Position numbers and translations under genes: made by a program
NCBI GenBank assembly: GCA_022792835.1
Contig: JAAWBT010000011.1
Coordinates: forward strand, 1-64,000
Origin: Lachnospiraceae bacterium
GTDB lineage: Bacteria > Bacillota > Clostridia > Lachnospirales > Lachnospiraceae
DNA: 64,000 nt
Direction: 5' to 3'
Part shown: piece after piece, positions 36,161 through 46,233 of the stretch
Layout of the letters: every line of letters starts with the position of its first letter
Numbering within the stretch: the stretch's first letter is position 1
Notes under the pieces: model-generated
Database searches by the model: none
Told to the model about the DNA's origin: nothing
What the model saw: only the letters and a program-made list of their open reading frames with translations

Positions 36161-36212
36161 GGAAGCTGTCCATGCCCATGCGGTACTCACCGCACATGCA
36201 AAGACAGCTCCC
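36161..36212 (-). terminator. Long hairpin downstream of the cysteine desulfidase-family gene (probable terminator)
   Basis: GGAGCTGTC...GACAGCTTCC with nested CATG.GCGGT/ACCGCATG stem; no strong U tract. Confidence 0.4.
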
Positions 36213-36284
36213 TTTCCCTTATTTTAATTACCTTCCCCTAAAGAGTTCATACAAGTGATTCCCCAATCACTGTACTTCAAATTT

Positions 36285-37553
36285 TTATTTCCCCAGCATG
36301 ATGTTCAGAATCTCCACGTCAGTCCCTTTCATTCCAACGCGGCCCATTCTTCCAATGTTTCGGATGGTCTGTTCCATATCCTCCACAACCATGCCTTCGC
36401 CGGGCTTAAAATTGTGGCCCCGCTTCGCCATCTCATAGCCCAAAAGGCCGGCTTCCACCGAGCTTGCGATCTTGGCTGCGCAGGAAGATTTCGCTCCGTC
36501 GCACACCATGCCGCCAACATTGCAGATGGCATTGATAATGGTATGTCCAATGACCTCCAGAGAGGCCCCGTCAATATAGGCGATCCCACATGCGGCAGAA
36601 CAGCCTGCGCTGACTGCGCCGCAGTAAGCAGAAAGATTCCCGATATAGCGTTTCTGATGAAGAGACAGGAGATTTGCCAGAGCAAGTGCCCGAAGCAGCT
36701 TCTCCTCCGAACATTTTACCTCGTTCGCATACTCCAGAATAGGCATACTCACCGTGATTCCCTGATTGCCGCTGCCAGAATTGATGACCACAGGCAGCGC
36801 ACAGCCGCTCATGCGGGCATCGGAGCCGGCCGCTGCCGCAGCCTTTGCCCTTATCTTCCAGTCAGCATCTTTGTTGACCTCAAGAAGTGTCCGGCCAACC
36901 TGGGCGCCCCAGGGATTCTTAAGGCCTTCCTCGGAGATCGCCTTGTTGTACTTCAGCTGTCTCTCCAGCACACCCCTCACGTCCTCCAGATCCACAGTGT
37001 TTGCAAACTCGTAGATGTCCTTTAAATTTAACTGACTCTTGTCGCCCTGGGAACCTGCCTCAATGTCATCCTGGGCAAAAAGGATTTCCCCGTTCTTTTC
37101 AATCCGGGAAATATGGTTGTGCTTTGTCTTGAGCTCAACCAGCGCCTTATCTTCCCCTGCAAATACCTCTGCGCGGATGTAAAGATTCTCCTCTCCCTCC
37201 ACCAGATGGCATTCACACATGCCAGACTTCACTAACTCCCTGGTCTTTTCGATCTGTTCTTTGGTCACACTGTTTACTACTTCCAGTTCCAGATCCTCTC
37301 TGCCGCCGACAGCGCCTAAAACCGCTGCCACGTCAATCCCAAGCTGACCGCCGGAATTTGGAACCACCACACCTTTTACGTTTTTCACGATATTGCCGCT
37401 GCAATACACGTCCATACGTTCCGGCATTTTTCCTAATACCGCCCTTGCCTTGGCTGCTGCAAATGCCACGGCAATGGGCTCCGTACAACCCATGGCCGGC
37501 AACAGCTCTGCTTCCAGAATCGTCAGATAGTTGTCGTAAATTTTCCTTTCCAT
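36285..37553 (-). CDS. L-cysteine desulfidase/UPF0597 family (L-serine ammonia-lyase-like) protein
   Basis: 'LPAMGCTEPIAVAFAAAKAR', 'MRLSGCALPVVINSGSGNQGITVSMP'-like (MSGCALPVVINSGSGNQGITVSMP), 'CAVSAGCSAACGIAYI'-like. Confidence 0.88.
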   Translation of the reverse strand: MERKIYDNYLTILEAELLPAMGCTEPIAVAFAAAKARAVLGKMPERMDVYCSGNIVKNVKGVVVPNSGGQLGIDVAAVLGAVGGREDLELEVVNSVTKEQIEKTRELVKSGMCECHLVEGEENLYIRAEVFAGEDKALVELKTKHNHISRIEKNGEILFAQDDIEAGSQGDKSQLNLKDIYEFANTVDLEDVRGVLERQLKYNKAISEEGLKNPWGAQVGRTLLEVNKDADWKIRAKAAAAAGSDARMSGCALPVVINSGSGNQGITVSMPILEYANEVKCSEEKLLRALALANLLSLHQKRYIGNLSAYCGAVSAGCSAACGIAYIDGASLEVIGHTIINAICNVGGMVCDGAKSSCAAKIASSVEAGLLGYEMAKRGHNFKPGEGMVVEDMEQTIRNIGRMGRVGMKGTDVEILNIMLGK

Positions 37554-37617
37554 CTTTAACCTCTTTGTCTGCTTTTGCTTTGCCTCTGTGCTACCTTTTA
37601 TCTTTTCTGCACAAAAT

Positions 37618-38343
37618 TTATGCGCCAAGATATGCTTTCTTCACTTCAGGATCCACCAGAAGCTCCTGCCCAGTTCCCTGAAGAGTAATGTTTCCTGTCT
37701 CCAGCACATAACCGCGGTCTGCAATGGAAAGAGCCACGGATGCGTTCTGCTCAATTAAAAGAATCGTCTTGCCCATGTCGCGGACTTTTTTGATCAGTTC
37801 AAAGATGTCCTCAATGACAATGGGGGCAAGTCCCAGGGACGGCTCGTCCAGCATAACAATATCCGGATCCATCATCAGCCCCCTGGCGATGGCCAGCATC
37901 TGCTGCTCGCCGCCAGACAAGCTTCCGCCTGCCTGTTTGTAACGCTCTTTGAGCCTTGGGAATAAGGTGTACTGTTCTTCTACCAGCTCGGCAAAACGGG
38001 CCTTGGTGATATTCTTGTTGCCAAGGGCTCCCGCCCTAAGGTTCTCATATACTGTCAGGGAAGGAAATATCTTCCGTCCCTCCGGCACATGGCACATCCC
38101 CATATGCACAATCTTGTTGGGCGCCGTCTTGGTAATGTCCTGCCCCTTGAAGGTGATCTTACTTCCGGGACGCTTCTCAACCAGACCGGAAATCGCCATC
38201 AGAGTCGTCGTTTTTCCCGCACCGTTGGAGCCGATCAAGGTCACAATCTCACCTTTATTGATCTCCAGATTGATATTGCTCAGTGCGATAATATATCCAT
38301 AATTTACAGCCAGGTTCTCAACCTTTAAAATCGTCTCAGCCAT
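37618..38343 (-). CDS. livF: Branched-chain amino acid ABC transporter ATP-binding protein LivF
   Basis: GSNGAGKTT, 'LSGGEQQMLAIARGLMMDPDIVMLDEPSLGLAP'. Confidence 0.95.
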   Translation of the reverse strand: MAETILKVENLAVNYGYIIALSNINLEINKGEIVTLIGSNGAGKTTTLMAISGLVEKRPGSKITFKGQDITKTAPNKIVHMGMCHVPEGRKIFPSLTVYENLRAGALGNKNITKARFAELVEEQYTLFPRLKERYKQAGGSLSGGEQQMLAIARGLMMDPDIVMLDEPSLGLAPIVIEDIFELIKKVRDMGKTILLIEQNASVALSIADRGYVLETGNITLQGTGQELLVDPEVKKAYLGA

Positions 38344-39136
38344 TTACCTTCACCGCCTCTCCTGCAACGATGCCTTTGCCAAAGTAAGCCTCCTGAACCT
38401 GCTGGTTGGCCTTGATCTCATCGGGAGTCCCCTCACAGAGCTTCTGGCCAAAGTTAAGAACCAGGATCCTGTTGCATGAATTCATGATGAATTTCATATC
38501 GTGCTCAATGACAGCGATGGTATAGCCCTTGCTGTTGAGCATCTTGATAAATTCCATCAGAGACGCCGTCTCATTGGGGTTCATGCCGGCTGCCGGTTCA
38601 TCAAGAAGAAGAATCACCGGGTCAAGAGCCAGAGCGCGGGCAATCTCCACCTTCCGCTGCATACCATAGGCCAGGTTTCCGGCCATGGTATCTTTATAAT
38701 CCGCCAGCCCGATGGACTCTAAGATCTCCACACTCTTCTCCACTGCATATTTCTCGTCTTCTCTATATCTCTTTGTATGGAGGATGGCGTCTGCCATGTT
38801 GGTTTTCGTCTTGGTATGACAGCCAATCTTTACATTGTCCAGAACACTCATGAATTTGAAAAGCTGAAGATTCTGGAAAGTCCTGGCCATTTTCTTTCTG
38901 GCAATCTTGTCAGGAGCCATCTTTGTGATATTCTCCCCCTGCAGAAAGATCTCGCCTTTCGTGGGCGCATACACGCCGGTGCACATGTTGAAGAAAGTGG
39001 TCTTTCCAGCTCCGTTGGGGCCGATGATGCCGAAAATGTCGCCCCTGTGAACCTGCATATCCACAGATTCCACAGCCTTCAGGCCGCCGAAGTACTTGCA
39101 GATGCCTTTTGCTTCCAATACGGGAACTTCACTCAT
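38336..39136 (-). CDS. livG: Branched-chain amino acid ABC transporter ATP-binding protein LivG
   Basis: GPNGAGKTTFFNMCTG, 'ARTFQNLQLFKFMSVLDNVKIG', 'IEHDMKFIMNSCNRILVLNFG'. Confidence 0.95.
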   Translation of the reverse strand: MSEVPVLEAKGICKYFGGLKAVESVDMQVHRGDIFGIIGPNGAGKTTFFNMCTGVYAPTKGEIFLQGENITKMAPDKIARKKMARTFQNLQLFKFMSVLDNVKIGCHTKTKTNMADAILHTKRYREDEKYAVEKSVEILESIGLADYKDTMAGNLAYGMQRKVEIARALALDPVILLLDEPAAGMNPNETASLMEFIKMLNSKGYTIAVIEHDMKFIMNSCNRILVLNFGQKLCEGTPDEIKANQQVQEAYFGKGIVAGEAVKVNG

Positions 39137-40134
39137 TTCGCTTCTCCCCCTTTCTTCTTCTCTTCCTTTACCTTAATTTTGCCGCCGGCCAGCATGGAGT
39201 TGGACGCTCCCATAAGACCCTGAGGCCGTACCCACATCATGAAGATGATGAGAAGCGCATAAATGACATATCTCCAGCTCTCCAGGAAACGGAGGGCTTC
39301 CGTCAGGACCGTAACCACCACGGAACCCAAAATCGGGCCCGCCAAAGTACCCTGGCCGCCCAGAACCACCATGGCCAGCACGTTGAAGCCGGTATCTGTC
39401 GTGAACTGAGAAGCCTCGATGTAATTTACGAAAGGCGCGTAAGCCACACCAATGACGCCTGCCCAGAATGCACCGTACATAAAGTTAGTGGATTTATAAC
39501 GGCTGGTCTCTACCCCCAGGGACTTGGAAGCGATCTCATCCTCACGGATGGACATCCAGGCACGTCCCACACGGGATTTTAACACCCGGTTTGTCACGAA
39601 CAGGAATAAAATCAAAAGGAAGAGGAAGATGTAGTAATAATACTGGGGCTTAAACATATCCAATCCGAAAAATTCCGGATAAGGGATCTGCTTAATTCCC
39701 ATGGAACCGCCGGTCACCGGCTCCCAGGTCTGGGCAATAATACGGATGATCTCCGAGGCGCCCAGGGTAACGATGGACAGGTAGATACCGGAAAGCCTTA
39801 ATGTGGGAAGGCTTACGACAAACCCCACCAGCATGGCCATAATGCCGCCCACGATCAAAAGAGGCCAAAAACTGATTCCGAAATTTTTTGCCAGAGCCGC
39901 ACCAGTATAAGCGCCGATGGCAAAGAAACCTGCCTGGCCCAGACAAAACTGTCCGCTGTAGCCGTTGATGGCATTCAGGGAGCCAGCCAGAGTGGCATAC
40001 ATCATGATATTGCACAGATAACGGATATACAGTGTCTTTTTGATGACAAAAGGCAGAACCGCCAGCACAGCCACCAAAACGATTAAAATGATAACCTTAT
40101 ATTTCTCATAAAATGCTTTTGCCTGCTGCATCAT
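39133..40134 (-). CDS. livM: Branched-chain amino acid ABC transporter permease LivM
   Basis: 'LNAINGYSGQFCLGQAGFFAIGAYTGA', 'MVVLGGQGTLAGPILGS'. Confidence 0.94.
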   Translation of the reverse strand: MMQQAKAFYEKYKVIILIVLVAVLAVLPFVIKKTLYIRYLCNIMMYATLAGSLNAINGYSGQFCLGQAGFFAIGAYTGAALAKNFGISFWPLLIVGGIMAMLVGFVVSLPTLRLSGIYLSIVTLGASEIIRIIAQTWEPVTGGSMGIKQIPYPEFFGLDMFKPQYYYYIFLFLLILFLFVTNRVLKSRVGRAWMSIREDEIASKSLGVETSRYKSTNFMYGAFWAGVIGVAYAPFVNYIEASQFTTDTGFNVLAMVVLGGQGTLAGPILGSVVVTVLTEALRFLESWRYVIYALLIIFMMWVRPQGLMGASNSMLAGGKIKVKEEKKKGGEAK

Positions 40135-41018
40135 ACTCTCGCCCCCTTCTTGCTGACAAAGCCCTGAGGCCGGATGATAAGGATCAGAATCAGGAACGCA
40201 AAGGCAAATACATCACGGAAGGTTGCCGAGGTGAAGATGATTCCCATATTCTCAATGATACCGATACAAAGTCCGCCGAGAGCAGAGAACCGGATATCCA
40301 CCAGGCCGCCGAGAACGGAGGCTGCAAATGCCTTTGTCGAGTAGGAGGCGCCCATGGTCGCTGATACGGAACCATAGTAAAGGGCCAAAAGGATTCCGGC
40401 GATGCCGCCGAAGCCGCAGCCGATACAGTTGCCAAGAAGAGCTGTCCGTTTTACATTGATGCCCATCAGATAGGAGGCGTCCTTGTTCTGGCTGACTGCC
40501 CGAAGCATAACCCCCCATTTGGTCTTGTTAAAGAACAGGGTCAGCGCCACTGCAAATACGATCACCAGGATAATTACTATAATCTGCAGTAAGCGGATAT
40601 TTAAGTCTGCTCCAAAAACGTTGATCGTAAATGTCGTATTATCAATGACATTGAGAACCGGTTTTGTATCAGGGCCAAACACAATCTGAGCCAGATTCTT
40701 GATCAGCATACTGATACCGATGGTACACAGAAGAGAAATATGCCTGGGAGCGTTGAAGAAACGCTCATAACAAAGCTTGTAAACAATGCTGCCGATGATA
40801 AAAGAGCCGGCGAATGCACCTACGATTGCCAGCGGAAGATTGTTGCCTAACCCCGTGAAAATGTAATACGAGGAAAAAGCCCCGATCATCATGATCTCGC
40901 CGTATGTAAACGTAACCATACCCACTACACCCACGATAACGGAATAGCCGATTGCCATCAAAGCATAGATCGAACCCTGACAAATTCCGTTAATGAGCTG
41001 ATTAAGAATATATTCCAT
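40131..41018 (-). CDS. livH: Branched-chain amino acid ABC transporter permease LivH
   Basis: 'LINGICQGSIYALMAIGYSVIVGVVGMVTFTYGEIMMIGAF'. Confidence 0.94.
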   Translation of the reverse strand: MEYILNQLINGICQGSIYALMAIGYSVIVGVVGMVTFTYGEIMMIGAFSSYYIFTGLGNNLPLAIVGAFAGSFIIGSIVYKLCYERFFNAPRHISLLCTIGISMLIKNLAQIVFGPDTKPVLNVIDNTTFTINVFGADLNIRLLQIIVIILVIVFAVALTLFFNKTKWGVMLRAVSQNKDASYLMGINVKRTALLGNCIGCGFGGIAGILLALYYGSVSATMGASYSTKAFAASVLGGLVDIRFSALGGLCIGIIENMGIIFTSATFRDVFAFAFLILILIIRPQGFVSKKGARV

Positions 41019-41040
41019 ACCCTTCCTCCATTTAAGTCCC

Positions 41041-41109
41041 ACAGGAGAACTTTCTCTTTGCACTCCTGTATATGAACAGCGGGGCAGCGACAAAGACCTA
41101 CGCTGCCCC
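41041..41109 (-). terminator. Two intercistronic hairpins between livK and livH (partial terminator/mRNA stabiliser)
   Basis: GGGGCAGCG-N11-CGCTGCCCC (41081-41109) and ACAGGAG-N15-CTCCTGT (41041-41069). Confidence 0.6.
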
Positions 41110-41142
41110 GCCTCCTTCTCATTTCAATTTGTCAACAGTTCC

Positions 41143-42300
41143 TTAGAATCCGGCTGCGCCGTACTCAAATCCTTCCAGAACTTTCCACTCTCCGCCTTCG
41201 ATGCCGCAGATCATGTAATTTCTCTTGATATCACCGTCTGCCTCGAACTTGATGGAGCCGGTCACGCCTTTGTACTCAGGCAGTTCTGCCAGCGCATCCC
41301 GGAGGGAGTCACGGGTCACTTCGCCTTCAATATTCTTCACTGCCTCTGCAATCAGATATACACAGTCATATGCACATGCCGGATGGATCGTAGGAGCAAA
41401 ATCTGCCGCTTCCTGGAACCACTCTGCCCATGCGGTGAGCTCTGCATCATCAGGATCGAAGAAGAAGGGGGAAGTCACAATCAGGTTGTCTTTGTCGTTC
41501 AGTCTGCCGGCCACCTGCTCGGAAGTTCCAGGCCCTAAAGCCACGTGCTGGATCTTCCAGCCTGCCGCATCTGCCTGGTTGAAGATATCTGCAACGGGAT
41601 CGCCCTGATCCATGACAACCAGAACATCCGGGTTTTCTGCCTGCATCTTGGTAATCAGAGAGCTGAAGTCCTTCTCGCCTGTAGCATAGGTCTCAACCGT
41701 CACATCAAGTCCTTCTTTTTCTGCCTGGATGATAAAATTGTCATAGCAGGATTTTCCCCAGTCACTGTCCACGCGGATCACTGCGATCTTCTGTGCCTTT
41801 AAATATTCTTTCAGAACATACTTGGCAAGGAAAGGAGCCTCCACGTCCTGGCGTCCCATGATGCCAAAGAAATATTTACTCATAGCAGCATAGTCTGAGG
41901 CAGATGCCGTGGGACTCAACTGCAGGATTCCATAGCTGTCACAGATCTGCGCCGTCGCTTTGCAGGCGCCAGAAGAAAAGTCGCCCAGCAGAGCCATAAC
42001 TTCCTCATCCTCTGCAAAGGCAGTCGCCATGGTGGAAGTCGTAACAGGCTCGCTCTGAGTATCCTTGATCTCAATCTCAAAGGTATAACCATTTACGCCC
42101 CCGGCCTCATTGATTTCGTCAATCGCTTTGTTAAAACCGATATCAAAGCCTTCGCCGTACTCGGAATACTGTCCTGTCAGCGGAGCAAGACCTCCCAGCT
42201 TGATCACGCCGCCCTCGCTCTTCTTGTCTCCTCCGCAGCCTGCCAGGGCAGATACTGCCATCACAAAAGTCAACGTCAGTGCCAAAACTCTTTTCTTCAT
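41143..42300 (-). CDS. Branched-chain amino acid ABC transporter substrate-binding lipoprotein
   Basis: Signal peptide 'MKKRVLALTLTFVMAVSALAGCGG', 'IKLGGLAPLTGQYSEYGEGFDIGFNKAIDEINEAGGVNGY'. Confidence 0.95.
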   Translation of the reverse strand: MKKRVLALTLTFVMAVSALAGCGGDKKSEGGVIKLGGLAPLTGQYSEYGEGFDIGFNKAIDEINEAGGVNGYTFEIEIKDTQSEPVTTSTMATAFAEDEEVMALLGDFSSGACKATAQICDSYGILQLSPTASASDYAAMSKYFFGIMGRQDVEAPFLAKYVLKEYLKAQKIAVIRVDSDWGKSCYDNFIIQAEKEGLDVTVETYATGEKDFSSLITKMQAENPDVLVVMDQGDPVADIFNQADAAGWKIQHVALGPGTSEQVAGRLNDKDNLIVTSPFFFDPDDAELTAWAEWFQEAADFAPTIHPACAYDCVYLIAEAVKNIEGEVTRDSLRDALAELPEYKGVTGSIKFEADGDIKRNYMICGIEGGEWKVLEGFEYGAAGF

Positions 42301-42544
42301 TTTTTTCCTCCCTTATTAAATATAATACTACTCCATTCGCCTGCATCTTTTGCAGTACAAATTTCCTCAGAAGTAATCATATCAGTGCAGGGACACTTTG
42401 TCAACACATATTTTGTCACTTTCCCATTTTTTTCGGCCATTTCATTCCTGTTTTTGTTAATTTTCGCCGATTTTCTCGCATGTTTCCAAAAAATTGAAGA
42501 AAAAAGCTGAGCTTCCCGCAAAAATAATAAAAAAAGTAATCAGA

Positions 42545-43183
42545 TTAGGGCTGAGCCCCAGGATTGTCTGCCAGAATAAAATATCTCATACACTCCATCC
42601 CCAGCATAACCACACTCTCCGGATGGATAAACGAGGTAATATTTTTATCAAACAAGAGATTCACTTTTGCCGGAAACTCCTCATCTCCCTCCCAGAAAAT
42701 CACCCGCAGAGGAATACAAAAAAAAGCCGGAACCTGGAAAGCCCCGTCCCCATAGGACAGAGGAAGGAATCCTAACCGTTCTCCTGCCGCCTTAAATGCC
42801 TCCGCCCGTCCGGCAAAATGTCCGGCAAAAGGAATAAGCACCTGCTTCTCAAAAGCGCCTTCGAATACTCCCGCATCCTTCACATCACGAAGGGGAATCC
42901 ATTCCCCGGCGTTTTTCGCCCCCTCTTTCGCATAATACAAAAAATTGTAGATGGCCATGATTTCATCAAAAATCAGCTCATACTCCGGGTTTCCCACACA
43001 GGTAATCCGTCCTGTTTCCCGGTCAATCTCATGGGGAATCCCAAAATAAGATAATCGGATGGTCTTCTCGTCCCAGGTGTCAAGCCCCACTTTTTTGCAA
43101 AGCGCCTCCTGATCCCAGGTCAGAAAATCCCGCCTCCACTTCTCCAAAACCTTCACATAATTGTTCGATGTCCTCTCTTCCAT
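42545..43183 (-). CDS. DUF3786-family protein
   Basis: 'IRLSYFGIPHEIDRETGRI', 'ILFDEIMAIYNFLYYAK'-like (LIFDEIMAIYNFLYYAKEG) and overall architecture. Confidence 0.75.
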   Translation of the reverse strand: MEERTSNNYVKVLEKWRRDFLTWDQEALCKKVGLDTWDEKTIRLSYFGIPHEIDRETGRITCVGNPEYELIFDEIMAIYNFLYYAKEGAKNAGEWIPLRDVKDAGVFEGAFEKQVLIPFAGHFAGRAEAFKAAGERLGFLPLSYGDGAFQVPAFFCIPLRVIFWEGDEEFPAKVNLLFDKNITSFIHPESVVMLGMECMRYFILADNPGAQP

Positions 43184-43195
43184 CCTGCTCCTTTC

Positions 43196-44026
43196 TCAAT
43201 TACAGCACATTTTTAAAAACGCGATCTCCTCCGTCCAGCCCGCATCGTCGTTGGGAGTCTCCAGGATACAGGGAAGCCCCTGCAGCGCCGGATGGGTCAC
43301 CAGCCGTTTAAAAGCTTCGCGGCCGATATGGCCCTCTCCCAGTCTTGCATGCCGGTCTTTTCTGCAGCCCCTCTCCCCCTTGCTGTCATTGACATGGATG
43401 ACCTTCAGCCGGTTCAGGCCGATCACCCGGTCGAATTCCTCCAAAACCTCATCTAGTTTATGTACGATGTCATAGCCCGCATCCCACACATGACAGGTAT
43501 CCAGGCAGATACCTGCCTTCCCCGGATACCTGAGCCGGTCCAGAATCTCCCGAAGCTCTTCAAACCTCCCTCCGATCTCGCTCCCCTTCCCGGCCATGGT
43601 CTCAAGAAGCACCGTCGTCTGCTGCTCTGGCCAGATAATTGTGTTGAGGACATCCGCTACCAGCTCAATCCCCTTTTCCGTTCCCTGTCCCACATGACAG
43701 CCCGGATGAAAATTATAATAATTCCCCGGAATGTGCTCCAGTCTGGCAAGGTCGTCGGACATGGTTTCTTTTGTAAAGGTACGCAGCTCCTCCTTTGCCG
43801 CACAGGGATTGAGGGTATATGAGGCATGGGCTGCCACCGGGCCAAGTCCCGCCTCTTTTGCCATGGCATAAAACCGTTCCATATCCGGCAGGTTTACCGC
43901 CTTTGCCCGACCGCCTCTGGGGCTTCTGGTAAAAAAAGCAAAGGTATCTCCACCCAGTTTTTGAATCTGCTTTCCCATGGCCTCATAGCCCTTGGAGGAA
44001 GAGATGTGACTTCCCGCGTAGATCAT
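43196..44026 (-). CDS. nfo: Deoxyribonuclease IV (AP endonuclease 2 family)
   Basis: 'GSHISSSKGYEAM', 'AHASYTLNPC', 'GICLDTCHVWDAGYDI', 'VIHVNDSKGERGCRKDRHARLGEGHIG'. Confidence 0.95.
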   Translation of the reverse strand: MIYAGSHISSSKGYEAMGKQIQKLGGDTFAFFTRSPRGGRAKAVNLPDMERFYAMAKEAGLGPVAAHASYTLNPCAAKEELRTFTKETMSDDLARLEHIPGNYYNFHPGCHVGQGTEKGIELVADVLNTIIWPEQQTTVLLETMAGKGSEIGGRFEELREILDRLRYPGKAGICLDTCHVWDAGYDIVHKLDEVLEEFDRVIGLNRLKVIHVNDSKGERGCRKDRHARLGEGHIGREAFKRLVTHPALQGLPCILETPNDDAGWTEEIAFLKMCCN

Positions 44027-44664
44027 ACATCTTCCGTCCTTTCCTGTTCCCATTTTTCTTCTGTCTCCTGTCCGAACCGCGCGTCAGCCCAGTTGCGCCT
44101 GATGACCACAGCGGCAATCAGCATGTTCCCCACACAGACCCCCGGCAGACCGCCTAACAGCAGAAAAGCAGCCGAAACAGCACCGAAGATTCCAAAGGTG
44201 TATACACTCCTCCGCTCATTGGGACTCACCACAAGCACCAGAGAGAAAAACAGATAGAGGGCCGCCAAAAGCCAGACACTCCTGCTGTAGCGGAGTACCC
44301 CAAGAAGCACTCCAAAGCTCACGGCGATCGCCTTTCCTCCATGGCCGCTCTTCCAAAAAGGAAAGGCATGCCCCAGGACGGGCGCCACCATAATTCCGGC
44401 AAAGAGATGGTTCACCGGCTCCACCACTTTCTCCGCCCACAAAATCGGAAGATACCCCTTTCCGATATCCAACACCAGGCAGAGAACCCCCAGGGGAATC
44501 CCCGCATATTTCATCACATTGGCTGTGCCTGGGTTGTGGTCCGCGCTGATCTCTTCGATATCCATATTTTTAAAATATTTCGGCAGAATACGGCCGAACA
44601 GCAGACTTCCTGACAGATATCCCGCCGCCATAAAAAAAAGTGTTTTTAACAGCCCATGGTTCAT
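44023..44664 (-). CDS. Glycerol-3-phosphate acyltransferase (PlsY-like)
   Basis: 'GYLSGSLLFGRI', 'NPGTANVMKYAG', 'GHAFPFWKSGHGGKAIAVSFGV'. Confidence 0.88.
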   Translation of the reverse strand: MNHGLLKTLFFMAAGYLSGSLLFGRILPKYFKNMDIEEISADHNPGTANVMKYAGIPLGVLCLVLDIGKGYLPILWAEKVVEPVNHLFAGIMVAPVLGHAFPFWKSGHGGKAIAVSFGVLLGVLRYSRSVWLLAALYLFFSLVLVVSPNERRSVYTFGIFGAVSAAFLLLGGLPGVCVGNMLIAAVVIRRNWADARFGQETEEKWEQERTEDV

Positions 44665-44668
44665 ACGC

Positions 44669-45799
44669 TCACCTCTTTACTGCCTTTCGGCCGCAGTATT
44701 CCTCAATATAATCACAAATGTCCGCTGCTGCCTTTGCATTGATATAATGCTTCTGGGCCCTGACCATGTTGCGGGCCATCACCGGGTTCTTTAGAAGCTC
44801 CAGTACTCTTTCTCCCGCTTCCTTCTCATTTTCCCCCAAAACAGACATGCCATGCCTGGAAAAGAAGGCGGCATTCCTGGTCTCACAGCCCGGGATCGGC
44901 GCCGAATGAACCATAGGGATCCCCTTGGCCGCCGCTTCCGTGCTGGTAAGTCCCCCGGGCTTTGTCACCAGCACATCACAGATATCCATATAAAGGTCCA
45001 CCTGTGTGGTGAAGTCTAACACCTGGACCTTTCTGTTGCCCTGGAATTCCTTTCGCAGCTTCTCTTTTAATTTCTGATTATTTCCACCCAGGATCACCAC
45101 CCGGCCATCCTTTGGAAGCCCTGCTTCAATGGCCGATGCCATGTCGCACACATTCCCGAACCCCATGCTGCCAGTCATAATGAGGATCACCGGGCCGTTT
45201 GTCCCAATCCCAAGTCCCAGCCTGGTCTCCTCCCTATCCCGCTTCTCTTCAAACCGCTTTGATACAGGAATTCCGAGAGGATGCAGCCGTTCCTCCAAAA
45301 TCCCCCTCTGCACATATTCCGCAGTCAGTTCCTCATTGGGGATAAAGTAAGCGTCCATCCCGGTCTCTTCCGTAAAGGGAATGCAGGTGTAATCCGTCGC
45401 CACAAAAAAGCAGGCAGCCTTCATAGGATAATGTTTCTTAATATAAGTAATGGCTTCCGCCGGAAAGAGATGGGGCATGATCACACAGTCATAGCCGCCC
45501 TTCTCTATATACCGATACAGCTTTCTTCCATATAAAGTGTTCGCATAATAAACCGGTGATTTCCGTTTGCTGGAACTGATCTTTCCGGCCACCTTGTAAA
45601 CGGCTCCAAATACATCCGGAAAGTTTGTCGCCGTCTTCACGTATACACCGGAAGCCCGCTTCGATGTCTTCGGTCTCGCAAACCGGAGGGCATCCAACAT
45701 TTTGCATTCCGCCCCCCTTCTCAGGAATTCCTCTTTGAGCGCCTTTCCGGCGGCGTTATGTCCCTGCCCGGTATTGCAGGAAAGAATCAATGCTTTCAT
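44669..45799 (-). CDS. MGDG synthase/UgtP-family glycosyltransferase
   Basis: 'LILSCNTGQGHNAAGKALKEEF', 'VLVTKPGGLTSTEAAAKGIPMV'. Confidence 0.9.
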   Translation of the reverse strand: MKALILSCNTGQGHNAAGKALKEEFLRRGAECKMLDALRFARPKTSKRASGVYVKTATNFPDVFGAVYKVAGKISSSKRKSPVYYANTLYGRKLYRYIEKGGYDCVIMPHLFPAEAITYIKKHYPMKAACFFVATDYTCIPFTEETGMDAYFIPNEELTAEYVQRGILEERLHPLGIPVSKRFEEKRDREETRLGLGIGTNGPVILIMTGSMGFGNVCDMASAIEAGLPKDGRVVILGGNNQKLKEKLRKEFQGNRKVQVLDFTTQVDLYMDICDVLVTKPGGLTSTEAAAKGIPMVHSAPIPGCETRNAAFFSRHGMSVLGENEKEAGERVLELLKNPVMARNMVRAQKHYINAKAAADICDYIEEYCGRKAVKR

Positions 45800-45988
45800 G
45801 TCTGCTCCTTCTTGTCGATCAAATCAAAGATGAAGTAAATCATCCGATTATAGTCTGATGATCTCCTCCTCAGGTAGAGTATACCACAAAAAGCCTTCCC
45901 GCGAAAGAGCAGGCTCTCCTTTCTTGCCATCCGGCAGATTATGGGGTATACTTATCCTGACAGCGCATTTTGGTGAAAGGAGCCCTTC

Positions 45989-46201
45989 ATGAAAAAATTC
46001 AAACAGATCCTCTGTATCCTTGGCGCCCTGCTGCTGGCCGGAATCTATGTCTGTACCCTGATCTTTTCCATCACAGACCAGACCCAGGCCAAGTCCTGGC
46101 TCAATGCGTCTCTTTATGCCTCCGTAGCTGTCCCGGTCTTTTTATACGCTTTCTTTCTGATCACAAAGCTACTTGACAGACGCAAGAAAAAAGAGGACTA
46201 A
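45989..46201 (+). CDS. Small two-TM membrane protein
   Basis: 70 aa with two hydrophobic segments and a basic C-terminus; RBS aaaggag upstream. Confidence 0.65.
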   Translation: MKKFKQILCILGALLLAGIYVCTLIFSITDQTQAKSWLNASLYASVAVPVFLYAFFLITKLLDRRKKKED

Positions 46202-46227
46202 AAAATCCCGCAGACGCGGGATTTTTA
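46201..46227. terminator. Bidirectional terminator
   Basis: AAAAATCCCGCAGACGCGGGATTTTT between convergent genes. Confidence 0.85.
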
Positions 46228-46233
46228 TGGGTT

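Noticed and set aside
42440-42490. CodY box upstream of the liv operon
   Set aside because: AATTTTCgccGATTTTC is only a half match to AATTTTCWGAAAATT; too weak to call by eye.
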